64,000 nt of DNA from Impatiens glandulifera (lineage: Eukaryota > Streptophyta > Magnoliopsida > Ericales > Balsaminaceae). The stretch's first letter is position 1. Each line of letters starts with the position of its first letter. The position numbers and the translations under genes are program-made. The stretch spans positions 40,736,320-40,800,319 of the forward strand of contig NC_061866.1 in assembly GCF_907164915.1 (NCBI RefSeq), written 5' to 3'. Of this stretch, positions 12,881 through 26,431 are shown piece by piece. A model generated the notes under the pieces. The model did not search any database, was not told where the DNA came from, and saw only the letters and a program-made list of their open reading frames with translations.

Positions 12881-13378
12881 CTAGCATTTAGCCCGTGCAT
12901 TTGCACGAATATAATATAAAAAATCGTGAAAAAAATTACGGATAAAATTTTTAATTTTATTTTTAACCGTTTTAAGTTTATGTGTGGGTCAACCCACAAT
13001 CCGACCAAAGTATCCAAATTAACCACAGCTCTCGACCCGGCAATCCGGATACTTTAAAAATTAAACATCATTATATATATATATATATATTAGTTAGTTA
13101 AAAAGTTGAACTTATATTAATATTAAAACGTCCCGCGTTTATCAAATTTGGTGTTGAATTTAAAATATAAAGTCTTTGTAGCCTAGTTGGTTAAAAAGTT
13201 GTATTTGTTTTGTTAGGTTGCAAGTTCGAAACATACCTCTAGCATTTTTAATTTTATTTTTAACCGTTTTAAATTTAAAGACGGGTCAACTCACAATCCG
13301 ACCCAAGTATCCAAATTAACCACAGCTCTCGACCCGACAATCCGGACACTTTAAAAATTAAGCATCATTATATATATA
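12881..13378 (-). mobile_element. Helitron-like element, 3' end and internal repeats
   Basis: Read on the minus strand, the element ends with a CGTGCA-AA-TGCACG hairpin (12894-12907), about ten bases, and CTAG (12881-12884) followed by T. That is the canonical Helitron 3' terminus (hairpin, CTRR, insertion before T). Inside are two direct copies of a ~130 bp block with AACCACAGCTCTCGACCC and CACAATCCGACC (near 12950-13070 and 13250-13376). Between them is a tRNA-like stretch with TAGCCTAGTTGG (13179-13190) and AAGTTCGAAAC (13222-13232), resembling pol III A and B boxes. The 5' TC terminus is not resolved. No helicase is present, so it is non-autonomous. Confidence 0.55.
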
Positions 13379-16300
13379 TAGATTTGGACTAATTTAAATT
13401 AACTTATTCTTAGTTTATTAACAACAGCTTATTTGCTTATTTGTAAGTACGTTTAAAATGATATTTAATTGTTAAATTTGGTTAGGTTTGATTGAGTTTA
13501 TATGTCCAGTTTATTAATTTTTATATTTATAATATTATTTAATAATTAATCATATATATATAGAATGTTAAATATATATATATATTTATTAATTTAATTT
13601 TAAATATTAATAAATAATTTAAATTAAAAAATAGTATATTTGAAAATAAATTATATTAATATATTATTTTCTTAAAATATTATATAATTTTAAATATTAA
13701 TAAATTATTTAAATTAAAAATTATATATTTTAAATAAAATGATATGAATATATTAATTTTTATTTACATATAATATTTAATATATTTAATATAAATATGA
13801 TATAAATATATATATATTTAATAATAATTTAAAATTCTATGTAGACTCCCTCTTTCAATATGCCACTTCTGTCTTCATTTTCAATTTTCTTAAAAAAATA
13901 TTTAGATGATTTATTTATGCATGTATTTATTATTCGATGGTCGTTGATAACCAATGAAAAAAATAATTTATTCTCTCTCTGACTTAATCTTTTAATTTTC
14001 AATTATTTTTGGGCTCTTTCACATTTCTCTTATCATATTCATTTCGCAACATTTGATATATTTCAATTGTAATAAGTACTTTTAGATAATTAATTAAGAC
14101 TAGTTTGATTTTTAAAATTATAATTATAAATTAAAAAAATCATAGTATATTTATATTTTATTTAAGTATTTTATATATTAAGATATTTTTCTCCCAAATT
14201 CCCTTCTGCATTTTTCATATTAATATATACTTATGAATAAGAATGGGTAAATAAACATACCCACTAGTATTCTCCAGGGTCAAATCAGAGATTTGGAATA
14301 AAATTGGAATAACCGTTGGATTCGAGGAAATGTAGTGTTTGATAACAGGTCGAAAACCTATACCCGATTCATATATAAAAATAATTATTATATATTAAAA
14401 TGATCTTAGAATTTTCATATTCTCGTATCTTTCTCTCTATATTAAGTTTATCATTTTCCATTTTTATTTTAAATTGAAGGTTGCATCAAATATAAGATTA
14501 TAAAGAAAAATATCACAATATCGAAAATTCGGGTACCCATTAGAAATCAGGTACTCGAATTATATATGAGATTCTAGTGAGGAATTGGTAAACTATATTA
14601 AAATTTGATAATGATTTGGTAATGTAGGTAAAAAAATATATCACATATTAAACTTATGATATGGGGAAAAAAAATGCAACTTAAATTGATTTGTGAATGG
14701 GTATAATAAATATCTATAATAATAAATCTTAAACTGTTAAGAAAATAATAAAATATGATAGTGTATTCATGGTTATCCATATTGTATTCCTATATAAAAT
14801 AATAAATAATTTATTTAAATTTTAAATAAAATAATATTTTAATATTTTAATTAATAAATTAAATAATATAATTGATAATCTATTAAATAAAATAAATTAA
14901 AATTTTAAAAACAGCCCAACTCAAATAAAGTATAAACAATGTGTGGAAGGACATCTTGGAACGAAGATTAAAATCTTATTTGTTGATTAGTCTTATTTGT
15001 TGAATAATTTAGAGATTAACTTCTGACCAATTCTATTACTAATCCTACCTGCTATAATATAATTATCTATGTGTTCCCATTGTTTCCATATTAAAACTAC
15101 TTTCTTATAATTCATTGTTGTTAATTGTTAACTTATCATTCTTTTTTTTTTTTGTTGATTGGAAATTTGGAATTATTCTAATTTAATGACCTGCAATAAA
15201 TGATAGTGAAAGAATTTGATTCTAAATATGTCTATAAAACAATATAGAAATTTAAGTATAAAAAAGTTTTATTTAAAAGATTTAAAATGTCTCATATTTT
15301 ATTTTCTATAAAAACGGTATAATATAAAATGGATCATGAAAATGAGATTATTTTAGCGGCTCAAAACTATAAATATTGTTCAAAAATATAAAATAAAATT
15401 CCAAAGATATTACTATTAATTAAGAATATTCTAAATCTTAATGGTAAGTAAATTTATATGGACATTTTTTCCAATATATGGTGAGGTAGTCATGGTTTTT
15501 CCTTAATAATGAATTAAGATCACTAAAAATACCTAAGGATACATAAATTAACCATTGATAAAAAAAATTTAGGTTAAAAATTAACATTATCTCCAAAATC
15601 ATTATATTCACTTCAATTTAAGTTATTCGTTCTAAGTATTAATCAAATATGATGAACTTTTGTACCAATAATTCATGTGGAGTAACTAAGATCAAGCTTT
15701 TGAAGTTTAATTAAATTTATTCATTATTTATTCAAAAAAATTTATTTCTATAATAAAATCATTAGTAATTGAAATGTTCTATTATTCAATAGTTTAAGTT
15801 TATTTTGTTTATTATTTTAATAGTTACAAAATATATATATATATATATATATAAGGGGATAAGTTGAGGCCTTGTTCGGATTGAGTTTTTTTTTTAATTT
15901 AGAAGAAGAAAAAAATAATGATGGTTGATGATTTTGAGAAGGTGATGATTATTTTTAGTAAAAAGATTTAAAGGTATTGATAAATATAAATAAAATAAAA
16001 TAATAATTTAAAAGATGGTATTTTAATATTTTGATTAATGAAATGAATGATGTAATTATTGAAAAGTGATTGATTGAAAAATTAATTTTGTTTGAATTTT
16101 TTTAAAACCCAAATAGAACACGGCTTAAGGTTGAGTGGGCTTAAATCCATAATAAGGAAATAATTATAATAATTTTATTTAGAAGGTGCATAATTTCTAT
16201 TTCTTTCTATATAATTGAAAGTATTGTCATTAATTTAATTATGTATAATATGTTTACAACTAATTTTATGGTTTTTTTTACAACATTGAGAATTTATAAA

Positions 16301-17034
16301 GTTAACATCACTTAACTTATTTTTAGTTGCATTTCATTGAATGTTTATTTTAAAAAAAACTTATGTTTTATGTCACTCCAATCAAATTAATCGATAAAAT
16401 ACTCATTTAACTTGAATGGTTTAATTTATCTTAAAATATAATATAAATATATAGTTTGAGAATATTTAATTATTTGTTCAAATAATATTTTATAACAAAT
16501 AAGGTATAAATATCTAAATAAATAGATAGTGCAAATAAATAAAGAGAAATAATTGGGGAGGGAATTTGGGTGAAGGAATAAGAGATGAATGATGTGGCGC
16601 AATATGATTGGCTGAAAAAATTAAATAATTTCTCTATCTTCTCTCTTTCCTCCTATTTTTCTTTTTTTCCAACAAATGAGGTAATGTCAAGTCATTCTTT
16701 CTTATTCTCTCCCTTAATTTTCATCTCCCTATCACTCCTCATAATCATAAATAAAAGACATTATATCTTTATTTTATAAAAAAAAATTAGATCGTCAAAC
16801 TGGTCAAAGTTTTCCAACTTATTCTCTAAACAAAAAAAAAAAAAAAAAATTATTCATTATTTAATGTATTGAATGAGATTCTGAAAAAGAAAACATATAA
16901 TATAATATGATGTTAATAAATCAGATGAGATAAGACGTACCTATATAAAATAGGTCTTATTAAACATATATGTTGGAATATCTTAAGCATAAATTTTGAA
17001 AATTATAAAAAAAATGGTTTGATCGTTTTTTGGT
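13379..17034. other. Long A/T-rich intergenic stretch
   Basis: Nearly featureless A/T-rich DNA with several short TA runs (for example 15833-15852). Short open frames such as 14598-14780 and 16585-16779 are low-complexity and lack any domain. No gene is supported. Confidence 0.45.
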
Positions 17035-17235
17035 AGAATGTTGGGTTTTATTTCTTTTTTGGGGTGCAACTAATCTCCGCGGGTTAAACACATATTTCGC
17101 AAATACACTTAACCAATTTAAAACAGACGAACAGAACTTGTTGTCTGAGGGGATCGAACCCAGAACCTTAGGAAGACTAGGGATATTCGTCTCTTTTTAA
17201 CGTACGACTAGTGAATTGATGTTAAGTTAATTAGA
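17035..17235 (-). mobile_element. Possible tRNA-derived SINE
   Basis: On the minus strand the sequence contains GGGTTCGATCCCC (17152-17164 region), a near-perfect pol III B box, with a weak A-box-like TAGTCGTACG some 50 bp upstream. Downstream lies a body ending in A-rich CCCCAAAAAAGAAATAAAA. It does not fold as a complete tRNA cloverleaf by eye. A SINE is the best explanation; flanking target duplications were not found. Confidence 0.4.
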
Positions 17236-18259
17236 TTTTTTTTTTATACATTAAATATTTCTATTAGTACTATAAAACTTAAACGAACATTTTCATCAGA
17301 AGTAATTTTGCATTAAAATAAAGAATAATCTTTACTCATTACTTATATTCTATATTGGGTATAATATATATATATATATATATATTAATTAGTTTATGTT
17401 TTAAAATCTCTTACATTAAGAATTTTAGTTTTGGAATCAGTACCGATAAAAATCAAAATAAAGTTCTTTCAACTTTGACTACCAAAATATAATCAAACAA
17501 TAGTTGTCATGCCAAAATATTTCTCAAAATAGCTAAAAAGGTTACAAAAATTTATACTTTATTAAGGAAACAATAAATATAATAATAAGATACAAATTTG
17601 ATAACAATATATTTATAAAATACAAAGTTATTAATATTAAAAAAAATCTTTTTTTCTAAAGTGTTTGTAACTTTGTATGTAGGTATTTATATTGTATGCT
17701 ATAAAGATAAATATTTTTTTTTCGTATTTTTTTTTAGTATTAGCAACTTTATATTTTCAATTGAAACTACATTTTAATCTTTTTTTATCCTAATTATTCC
17801 TCGAAGTAGTTATAATAATTTCATAATCCGCGTTTTTATTTAGAATTGAACCTGAATAATATGATTTTTTATACAATATATGTTGACAATTTAATTATTA
17901 TAATGGATTGATACATTTTGTAAACTTGTCCAAACTTTGCAAATATAATATTCAAAATGATTGCTACTATTACATGTAACAATTTGGCTAACACGATTTT
18001 TTTAGATCTATATTTTTATTTAGGAAAGTATCATTTTTAATCTGATATTGCTTATCTAACTTAATTTATAAAATTATAAATGAATAAATTTATAAAATTT
18101 GATCTCTTAGACAAACATTTAGTAAATTTCTATTTTTATAAGTTATATATTATTTAAAGAAAAAAGTAAGAGCAACCAGAGTTTGGAACAAATATAATAT
18201 GAAAATCAGCTAGTTATCTAAATTTTATTTTATTAAAAATTTCTCTCGAATAATAATTT
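17236..18259. other. A/T-rich intergenic DNA
   Basis: Includes a TA run at about 17367-17384. Nothing else was recognised. Confidence 0.4.
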
Positions 18260-18900
18260 TGTAACGTCTAAAATCGGTCAAAATATTAAAACGTTAATTC
18301 GACTCGATAATTTTTGCCTTATAATTTACATTACTCTCAAATCACGAGTGAAATAAGGAACCAAAATGATATTCTAAACTAGAGTCTAACTTAATGTAGA
18401 TTTTATTAAATCACATGGCTTACCTTCCTTTCGAACCTCTCGAACCTCGTAAAAAAACGAGAGTACGAATTTCTCAGAAGTCGTCTCGTATAAAATGAGG
18501 TGAAGAACCGAAATATGATTTAATGATATCGATTAGACTAGTTTTGACTTTTTAGAATCGACGCACAATTTTCTCTTTATGAAATCGGAAAAATAAAATA
18601 TTGTGCGTTCTCGAACGCGAATAAAAGAGATTGTGATCAAGATTCGTTGATTGGTTACACGTGAGAAAGAATAACAACGATATGTCAATTATGCCCATCC
18701 AATGATGGTCTCTATTATAAACTCTTGGTCATTTTACACAAAATATTTCTTTTACACTTTGTTTATTTAATCCACCGTAATATATGCGTATAAGGATAAA
18801 TTCAAACTTAATCATGCGACTACAGGTTTGTATCAATCTGTTCTTAAGGCATGCGTCTAAGTTATTGTCATGGTACGAGAAATAAATAGATAAAAATTAA
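18260..18900 (+). mobile_element. Possible Ty3-gypsy solo LTR fragment
   Basis: Starts TGTAACGTCTAAAATCGG and continues with AACGTTAATTCGACTCG, a style common at the start of plant gypsy LTRs (TGTAAC..., then a GGTCAAAA-type run). The stretch is richer in CG-containing motifs than its surroundings and has no coding capacity. The right end and a target duplication were not identified. Confidence 0.35.
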
Positions 18901-19843
18901 GATAATTACCTGTGGATGAAGGTATATCAATAATACCTAAAACAAAATGAGATAAAAGAGAGATAGTAAAAGAAATAAAAATAAAAAAAAAACTCCAAAC
19001 AAGACTTAATGTAATTACAAAATGAATCTGCAACCAAACATAGGTAATTGACTAGGCAAACCAGACCCAATGTAAGTTTGGGCAAGAGAAGATTGAATAG
19101 GATGTGTCTTTGGCTTTGATGGTTCAAGGTGCAGTTGTGTATTAACTATTAAGAGGTCTTGTAAGGAATTTTATTTATTTGTTTGTTTTTTTTTAATTGA
19201 GAGAAGGATATATGCTAAATTTGAAGAAAGTTATACAAAGAATGATCATAATCGTCAAGCAAGAGTAATAAGGCAAAGTATAATCATCAACCCATCATTC
19301 AAATATCATTTCATTGAGTTCTCATCCAAAATCTATATCATATATTTGAGTTATTGTGTGGCTTTTCTTACTGCATTTACTCAATCAAAACAACTTTTGT
19401 TATTGCTATGTTCTTCTTACTACAACAGTCAAATCAAACTGAATACCAGGATACCTAATCGATTATTCCAACTAAACTAAAGAAAATATAATCATTATTC
19501 TCTTCATTATCACCTTAGAAATCGTATTTCAGCCATTCAAATAACATAAGAGCAACATTACATCAACAAAATCTTCTAGCATCACCATGAGACATTTAGG
19601 AATAGCAAACGCTTAACTAAAAACAACCATGAATACAATTTTCGCTATTAAAATGTTTCAGACAATCTGTTTTTGTTTCAGATTAAGAAGAACAGGATGA
19701 TTCAGTTCAGTAGATAGCTGGAAAGTTTCATTTTAAAGACGGTGGTCCCTAGTGATTTTTAGGTTTTCTGAAAGTAAGGAAAAATCTCTAACAACTTGAA
19801 GAAAAGTTCCCAAAAAACAGAAGTTTTTTCGTGTATTCTTTAT
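18901..19843. other. Intergenic DNA, moderate complexity
   Basis: Less A/T-biased than the neighbours but without a recognisable gene. The minus-strand open frame 18927-19127 is low-complexity and is not called. Confidence 0.35.
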
Positions 19844-21150
19844 GAAGAAGGAACGTGGGTCCCTACTTCAATCAAATACATGGCCCTCGGGGAATTGGAC
19901 GAAATGGCCTGGAGATAAGATTATTTGACCTGTTGTCACTTAATAAATTTATTTGCTCTCGTGGTCATTTTTATTTTTTTGGACGAAATTACCCTTTTCG
20001 CGTAACGCGAAGTGGATTAAGGTTTTATATAAATTTTCAAATTTTTTCATTTCATTCATTTCCTTTCTCTCTCTTCTCTCTCTACTCTTGTTCAACGGCG
20101 ACGAAAGCTACGGAGGCTACAGCGACGACGGTTACGGCTAGGGCAACTACGGAAAACATCAAATATAAGAAAACCCTAACACCCTAACCATGAATCGATG
20201 TTAATCATACTTCTCTTATTACTATTATCTTCATTTCAAACGATTTATGTTGTTCTTAATCTAACCATAAATCAATTTAATATGTTCTTATGGTTCATAT
20301 TTTTGTAATCTTATTGTTTATATTTGTCGATGATAATATTTGCAGATCATATGGGTTCCGTTTCAGAGAAGATTCACTTCGCGTTTCGCTAAGTACTTTG
20401 TGTTTCGCGAAGGCACATCGCGTTACGCGAAGCGGCACAGTTGGCACGTGAAACGGCACAGTCGGCACGCGAAGCGGCACGATCGTCACGCGAAGGCACA
20501 TCGCGTTACGCGAAACGGCACAGTTGGCACGCGAAACAGAACGGTCGGCACGCGAAGCGACACGGTTGGCACGCGAAGCGGCACAGTCGGCACGCGAAGT
20601 ACTTAGCGAAACGCGAAATGAATCTTCCTTAAAACGGAACCCATATGATCTGCAAATATCATCATCGACAAATATGAACAATAAGATGAACAAAAATATG
20701 AACCAATATGAACCAATGTGAATAATAAGAACATATTAAATTGATTTAGGATTTGGGTTTGATTAAGAACAACATAAATTGTTTGAAATGAAGATAATAG
20801 TAATAAGAACATTATGATGAACATCGATTCAGGGTTAAGGTGTTAGGATTTTCTTATCTTTGATGTTTTCTGACGTCGCCCTAGCCGTAGCCGCCGTCGT
20901 CGTAGCCTTCGCTGCCGCCGTCGAACAAGAGCAGAGAGAGAAGAAAGAGAAAGGAAATGAATGAAATAAAAATTTGAGTATTTATATAAAACTCTAATCC
21001 ACTTCGCGTTACGCGAATAGAATAATTTCGTAAAAAAAAATAAAAGTGACTATGAGAGCAAATAAATTTATCAAGTGACCACCCGATCAAATAACCCTAT
21101 CTTCATGGTTTTTTCGTCAAATTTCCCTGGCCTTCCACGTTTCTTTCTTT
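19844..21150. mobile_element. Foldback-type element 1, long inverted arms around a ~21 bp repeat array
   Basis: Left arm (about 19844-20400) and right arm (about 20590-21150) are inverted copies of each other. Shared landmarks include GAA.GAACGTGG at the outer ends, GACGAAATTA, the quasi-palindrome TTCGCGTAACGCGAAG, TTTTATATAAAT, CATTTCATTCATTTCC, CTACGGCTAGGGC and CATATGGGTTCCGTTT. The centre (about 20400-20600) is an array of roughly seven units of CACAGTCGGCACGCGAAGCGG. No transposase is encoded. Open frames crossing it (20295-20693 on -, 20340-20606 on +) are repeat translations. The long arms and internal repeats fit plant foldback or MULE-derived elements. Confidence 0.75.
20400..20600. 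repeat. GC-rich ~21 bp tandem repeats in the foldback loop
   Basis: Imperfect units such as CACAGTCGGCACGCGAAGCGG and CACGGTTGGCACGCGAAGCG follow each other, unusually rich in CpG for this window. They produce repetitive open frames on both strands. Confidence 0.8.
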
Positions 21151-21844
21151 AATTTGGCATTTTCTTATTTTGTCTTATGCATTATTATGACCATTTCTTT
21201 TTTTACCTTAACATTCCATCTCGCTCAAGGCCCAGTTTGATTTGAACTTCATAGCCTAGTTGACTAAGTCTTTGACACTAGGTACTTTATTATTATTTTA
21301 TTTCTATTTTATAAAATAAATAAACCAATTTAATATTTTAATTGAAAAATTCCATTAATAGTTAATAAAAAGTTTAATTAACTATTTTCCTAAGAAAGTT
21401 AACATTACCCAACCAACCGTTACAATTATTACCTCACTTAACTTAATACATTTTTTAATAGAATTATCTCTTTGTAATTCTATAAAGATAATTTGAAGAA
21501 CAAACTCTTATAATTATTCTCATTATCAACTAAATATTTTTATTTCCTTTATTCAAAAAAAACAAAACATTTCAATTTGTTTATTATTTTTTTTTTCTAA
21601 TTTTAACTATATATCCAATATATATAAAATCGGCGTAGGAGTCGGTCATGGGCATGTTTCATGTGTGGGTTTTGGTTTATTTTGACCCTTTCGGTTTTTG
21701 TTTTTAACATAATCGGTGATTGATTGATAATGTTCGTTGATACTCTTTGAAATTGTGCCTCGATTCGGTTCTCTTCACTGCGTTTGGCAATTTGTATAAA
21801 AGTTTTGATACTTGGTTCTTATTTCTTCGATTTTGTGAGGCAAT
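21151..21844. other. Intergenic DNA before the copia element
   Basis: No gene recognised. It does not obviously continue the ARF-GEF relic found on the other side of the copia insertion. Confidence 0.35.
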
Positions 21845-22427
21845 TGTTGAGTTTTATTTGGGCTCCCAACTATGAAAAAGATCCAATAGTGGTTCAAGTT
21901 CACTTTTAATTCATTAAGGGTATTATAATATTTTAAAGGGTTATGTTATAACCTAATTGCTCTAGTATTTAAAGAGCGACTCACGTCATCAAGAAATAGA
22001 AGTCAAAAATTAAAAGAGAGGAAGAAAGAGAAAATCTTGTAGCAGATTTTCGCCTACAGGCGCGCAGGTTCATCAAACTCACGATCGGAGATTCAAACGG
22101 AATTTTTCTGGGGCTTAAAGGTTCTTCCTAATTTGAGTTTTTTATTTGACTTGTTTGGGACCAAAAATTGTATCTTTTTGGTTATTCTCTTTTATCTTTC
22201 TACGGTATTGAAAGGTTGGTATACCTTGTTTGTATTCCCGACTTTGATTATAGTGAAACTTGAACTGGACGTAGAGTCTCGTGGTTTATACTCCTTGATT
22301 TGAGGAAGTTTTCCACGTAAAAAATATTGTGTTCACATTGTGTTATTTATTTCCGCTTTTACTTGTACTTTATCTGCTCCTAAGTTTTTCAATCAATTAG
22401 GGAATAGAATATATATTTTTCCCAATA
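21845..22427 (+). repeat. 5' LTR of copia element 1
   Basis: 583 bp, closely matching the 580 bp 3' LTR. It starts TGTTGAGTTTTATTTGGGC. Its last bases are TA where the other LTR has the expected CA. Confidence 0.9.
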
Positions 22428-22429
22428 AG

Positions 22430-22447
22430 TGGTATCAGAGCTTGGTT
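22430..22447 (+). other. Primer-binding site of copia element 1
   Basis: TGGTATCAGAGCTTGGTT lies two bases after the 5' LTR; the first 12 bases are the standard complement to the 3' end of initiator methionine tRNA. Confidence 0.9.
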
Positions 22448-22489
22448 AACTATTTAGGACTTGATTGAATTATAGAGATAAACACAAGT

Positions 22490-23790
22490 ATGATGATTTT
22501 GCTCAATGGTTCAAATTATAAAATTTGGAAATGAAAGATGAAAGTTTTTTTTATTTGTTAAGGCTTTACACTTACCCATTTTTGGTAGTGAGAAACTTGC
22601 ATCCAAATCTGACGAGGAATGGAATTTTGAGCATGAACATGTATGTGGTTTTATTCGTCAGTTTTTTGAAGAGAATGTTTACAACCACATCCAACATGAG
22701 AAAAATGCACAATTTTATAGAATAAACTTGAAAATTTATAAGTTTCAAAGACTAGAAGTAATAAATTATTCTTGCTTCAAAAATTAATTCATTTGTGATA
22801 TAATGATAGCGCTTCTATGGCTGATCCTTTAAATGAGTTTTAGGGTGTTCTTGATCAGATGTCAGACATGGGAATTAAGTTTGAAGATGATGTTCAAGGA
22901 CTCTGTTTATTTACTACTCTACCCAATTCGTGGGAAACGTTTAAGGTTTCTCTTTGTAATTCTGTTGCTAATGGTGCAGTAACTCTACAGATGACCAAAG
23001 GTGGGGTCATGAATGAGGAATTGAGAAGAAAATCTCAAGGGTCTTCGATAAATTCAAATGTGTTGGTTACTGAAAATAGGGAGAGACGGATGAACAAGGG
23101 TGGAAAAGACAATGCGAGACATAAGAGTCAAAGTAAGTCCAGATCAAAGTACAAGTCAGTTGAATTTTATCATTGCGGTAAAAAGGGGTACATTAAGAAA
23201 GAATGCTTTAAGCTGAAATGTGAAATGAGTAGATCTAATCAAAATAAAGATACTAGAGAAGAATGTGTGTCACTAGCAACTTCAAATGATCTCGTCATTG
23301 TCCACGACGAGAATACAATCAACCTTGTATGTAATGAGTCGAGTTGGGTGTTTGACACTAGAGCTTCCTTGCATGTTACGCCAAGGAAAGACTATTTTAC
23401 GTCTTATACTTCAGGTGATTTTGGAGTATTGAAGATGGGTAATGACGACTTAAGTAAGGTTATTGGTATTGGTGACGTTTGCTTGGATTCTGGTAATGGG
23501 TCGAAAATATTACTTAAGGATGTTCGACATGCTCCAGATATTAGGCTAAATTTGATATCAATTGGAAAACTTGATGATGATGGTTTCACGAGTAGTTTTG
23601 GTTCTGGAAAATGGAAAATTTCTAAAGGTAACTTGATTATAGCTCGAGGAGAAAAATATTCTAATTTATATTTCATGCAAACTTCGATATGCAAGGATAG
23701 TGTGAATGTTGTACGGAGTAAAAATGTTTCCAAATTATGGCACAGAAGACATGGTCACATTAGTGAAAAAGGAGTTGAATTTGTTGGTTA
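22490..23790 (+). pseudogene. Copia element 1: gag and protease part (broken)
   Basis: The N-terminal gag stretch near 22490-22725 carries in-frame stops. A longer open piece (22859-23791) includes the gag end, a zinc knuckle and the aspartic protease. The CX2CX4HX4C knuckle at about 23161-23210 has lost its first Cys (now Phe) and its His (now Tyr), keeping two of four ligands. The protease signature is WVFDTRA, where Asp is kept but the Gly of D-S/T-G-A is Arg. The following pre-integrase region begins with LWHRRHGH and ends at a frameshift near 23790. Confidence 0.85.
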
Positions 23791-24509
23791 AGAAAAATGT
23801 TATTTCTGGTTTGAGTGAGACCAATTTGGAGAAATGTTCTCATTGTGTTGCTGGAAAACAAACTAGAGTATCGTTCAAGCATAATCTTCCTTCAAGAAAG
23901 TCAAAAGTCTTAGAGTTTGTGCATTTAGACGTTTGTGGTTCTTTAAAGGTACAAACTATTAGTGATGCTCTTTATTTTGTAATGTTTATTGATGATCATT
24001 ACAGGAAGCTTTGGGTATATGTTTTGAAGTTTAAAGATGAGGTTTTAGACAAGTTCAAAGAGTTCCATGCTCTTGTTGAAAGAGAGATCGTTAAGAAGAT
24101 CAAGTGCATTCGTAGTGATAATGGTGATGAGTATTGTGGTCCATTTGATGCATATTGCAGACAACAAGGAATTAAACATCAAAAAACACCTCCAAAGACT
24201 CCTCAGTTGAATGGCCTTGCAGAAAGGATGAACAGAACAATTGTTGATAGGATTAGATGTTTGCTTTCAGAAGCAAAGTTATCTCAAACGTTTTTGGGTG
24301 AAACATTACTCACAATAGTACATGTTATTAATTTGAGTCCTACAGTAGCTTTGGACGGTGAAGTTCCAAACAAGGTATGGACTCGTAAAAATATTGTGTA
24401 TGATCATTTACGAGAATTTGAATGCAGGTGCTCTATTCATATTCCAAAGGATGAAAGATCAAAGCTGGATGTGAAGAGTCGAGAATGCATTTTCTTGGAT
24501 TATGACTAA
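23706..24509 (+). pseudogene. Copia element 1: integrase part
   Basis: Contains the Cys pair of the HHCC zinc motif (CSHCVAGK) and all three acidic catalytic positions of the DDE core: Asp in HLDVCG, Asp in RSDNGDEY and Glu in NGLAERMNRT. The preceding frame breaks near 23790 and the piece ends in a stop at 24507-24509, followed by further stops. Confidence 0.85.
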
Positions 24510-26415
24510 GATTAATTTGATTACAGATTATACGATCCAGTTGCGAAGAAGCTTGTCAGAAATCGTGATGTCATCTTTTATGAAGATAAGACTATTGAAA
24601 ACATTGATAAAGCTAAAAATAGTGAGTTGAAGGGAAAATGTGAGTGGATAGATTCAAATCCAGTTCAATTATCTGAATCACCCAGTTCAACAGAAAATCA
24701 GCTGCAACAGGATGATTCTCAAGATGAACATGACGTTCAAGTGGAGAATATTAGTAACGAGTAAGAGGAATTATCTACAATTCCATATAAAAGATCGACA
24801 AGAGATAGAAAACCTTCTACGAAATACTCTATTAATGAATATGTTTTAGTGACTGATGGGGAAGAGTCAGAGTCATATAAAGAAGTTATGGATAGTGAAT
24901 ACAAGCATAAATGGGTTGAAACTATAAAAGATGAGATGCAATCTCTACATGATAATCATACTTTTGAGTTGGTAAAATTACCAAAAGGAAAGAAAGTTTT
25001 GAAGAACAGGTGGGTATTCAGACTGAAGCAAGATGATCACACTTTAGCTCCACGATACAAAGCTCGTTTGGTTGTCAAAGAAAGGGAATTAACTTTGACG
25101 AAATTTTCTCTCATGTTGTTAAGATGACTTCAATTAGAACTATATTGAGTTTGGCAGCTAGTCTTGATTTGAAAGTTGAACAGATGGACGTGAAGACGGC
25201 TTTTCTTCACGGTGATTTAGAGGAAGAGATTTATATGGATTACCCTGATAGTTTTGAGGTCAAGGGTAAATAGAATTGTGTTTGCAAGTTAAATAAGAGT
25301 TTGTATGGTTTGAAGCAGGTTCCACGATAATGGTACAAGAAGTTTGAGTTATTTATGAAGCAGCACGGATATAAAAAGACTACTTCTGACCATTGTGTAT
25401 TTGTGCAAAAATTATCTCCTGATGATTTTATTATTCTGTTACTTTATATTGATGATATGCTTATTGTTGGTTAAAGTGCTGCGAGAATTGATAGGTTGAA
25501 ACAAGACCTAGGGAAGTCCTTTGCAATGAAGGATCTTGGACAAGCAAAGCAGATTCTTGGAATTAGAATCAGTCGTGACAGAAAGATGAAAAAGTTATGG
25601 TTGTCTCAAGAAAAATATATTGAGAAAGTGTTACAAAGATTCAATATGGAGAATGCTAAAAGTGTCGGCACACCTTTAGCGGCTCATTTTAAATTGAGCT
25701 CTGAATATAGTCCTTATAACGATGATGAGAAGGAATATATGAAGAATGTTCCCTATAGTTCAGTTGTTGGTAGTCTTATATATGTTATGGTTAGCACAAG
25801 ACCAAATTTAGCTTATGTTGTTGGTACTGTCAGCAGATTTCTTTCAAATCTGGGAAAAGAACATTGGGAAGCGATGAAGTGGATATTGAGATATCTCAAA
25901 GGCACATCAAGTATGAGACTTTGTCTTGGAAATGAAAATCCGAATTTAGTTGGTTATACCGACTCAAATATGGCAGGTGATGTTGATTCAAGAAAATTCA
26001 CTTCAGGCTATTTGATTAATTTTGGAGGGGGAGCTATTTCTTGGCAATCGAGACTACAGAAGTGTGTTGCGTTGTCAACCGCGGAGGCTGAACTTATTGC
26101 AGCAATAGAAGTTTGTAATGAGCTGATTTGGGTTAAAAGTTATTATTTGAACTTGATATTGTGCAAGAAATGTATGTGTTTCTATGTGATAGTCAAAGCG
26201 ATATTTATCTAGCAAAAAATTCAACATTTCATTCTAGATCTAAACACATTGATGTAAAGTATCATTGGATATGGGATGCGTTAGATGAAAAGTTGTTAAT
26301 TTTAGAAAATGTGCATACAGACGATAATGACGCCAATATGATGACTAAGGCACTAACTCAAAGTAAGTTCAAGTTTTGTTGTTCAACCGTTGTGTTGACA
26401 ACATCTTTCCCATAG
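24510..26415 (+). pseudogene. Copia element 1: reverse transcriptase and RNase H part (broken)
   Basis: Open pieces at 24849-25127, 25496-26212 and 26161-26415 and closed pieces between them carry the copia RT motifs (KNRWVFRLKQD, QMDVKTAFLHG, and the active-site box YIDDM at about 25448-25462). RNase H follows with WQSRLQKCVALSTAEAEL. Stops lie near 25271, 25328 and 25473 and frameshifts near 25115 and 26150. Confidence 0.85.
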
Positions 26416-26419
26416 TTGT

Positions 26420-26431
26420 GAGGAGGGAGTT
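26420..26431 (+). other. Polypurine tract of copia element 1
   Basis: GAGGAGGGAGTT immediately precedes the 3' LTR, as expected for plus-strand priming. Confidence 0.75.
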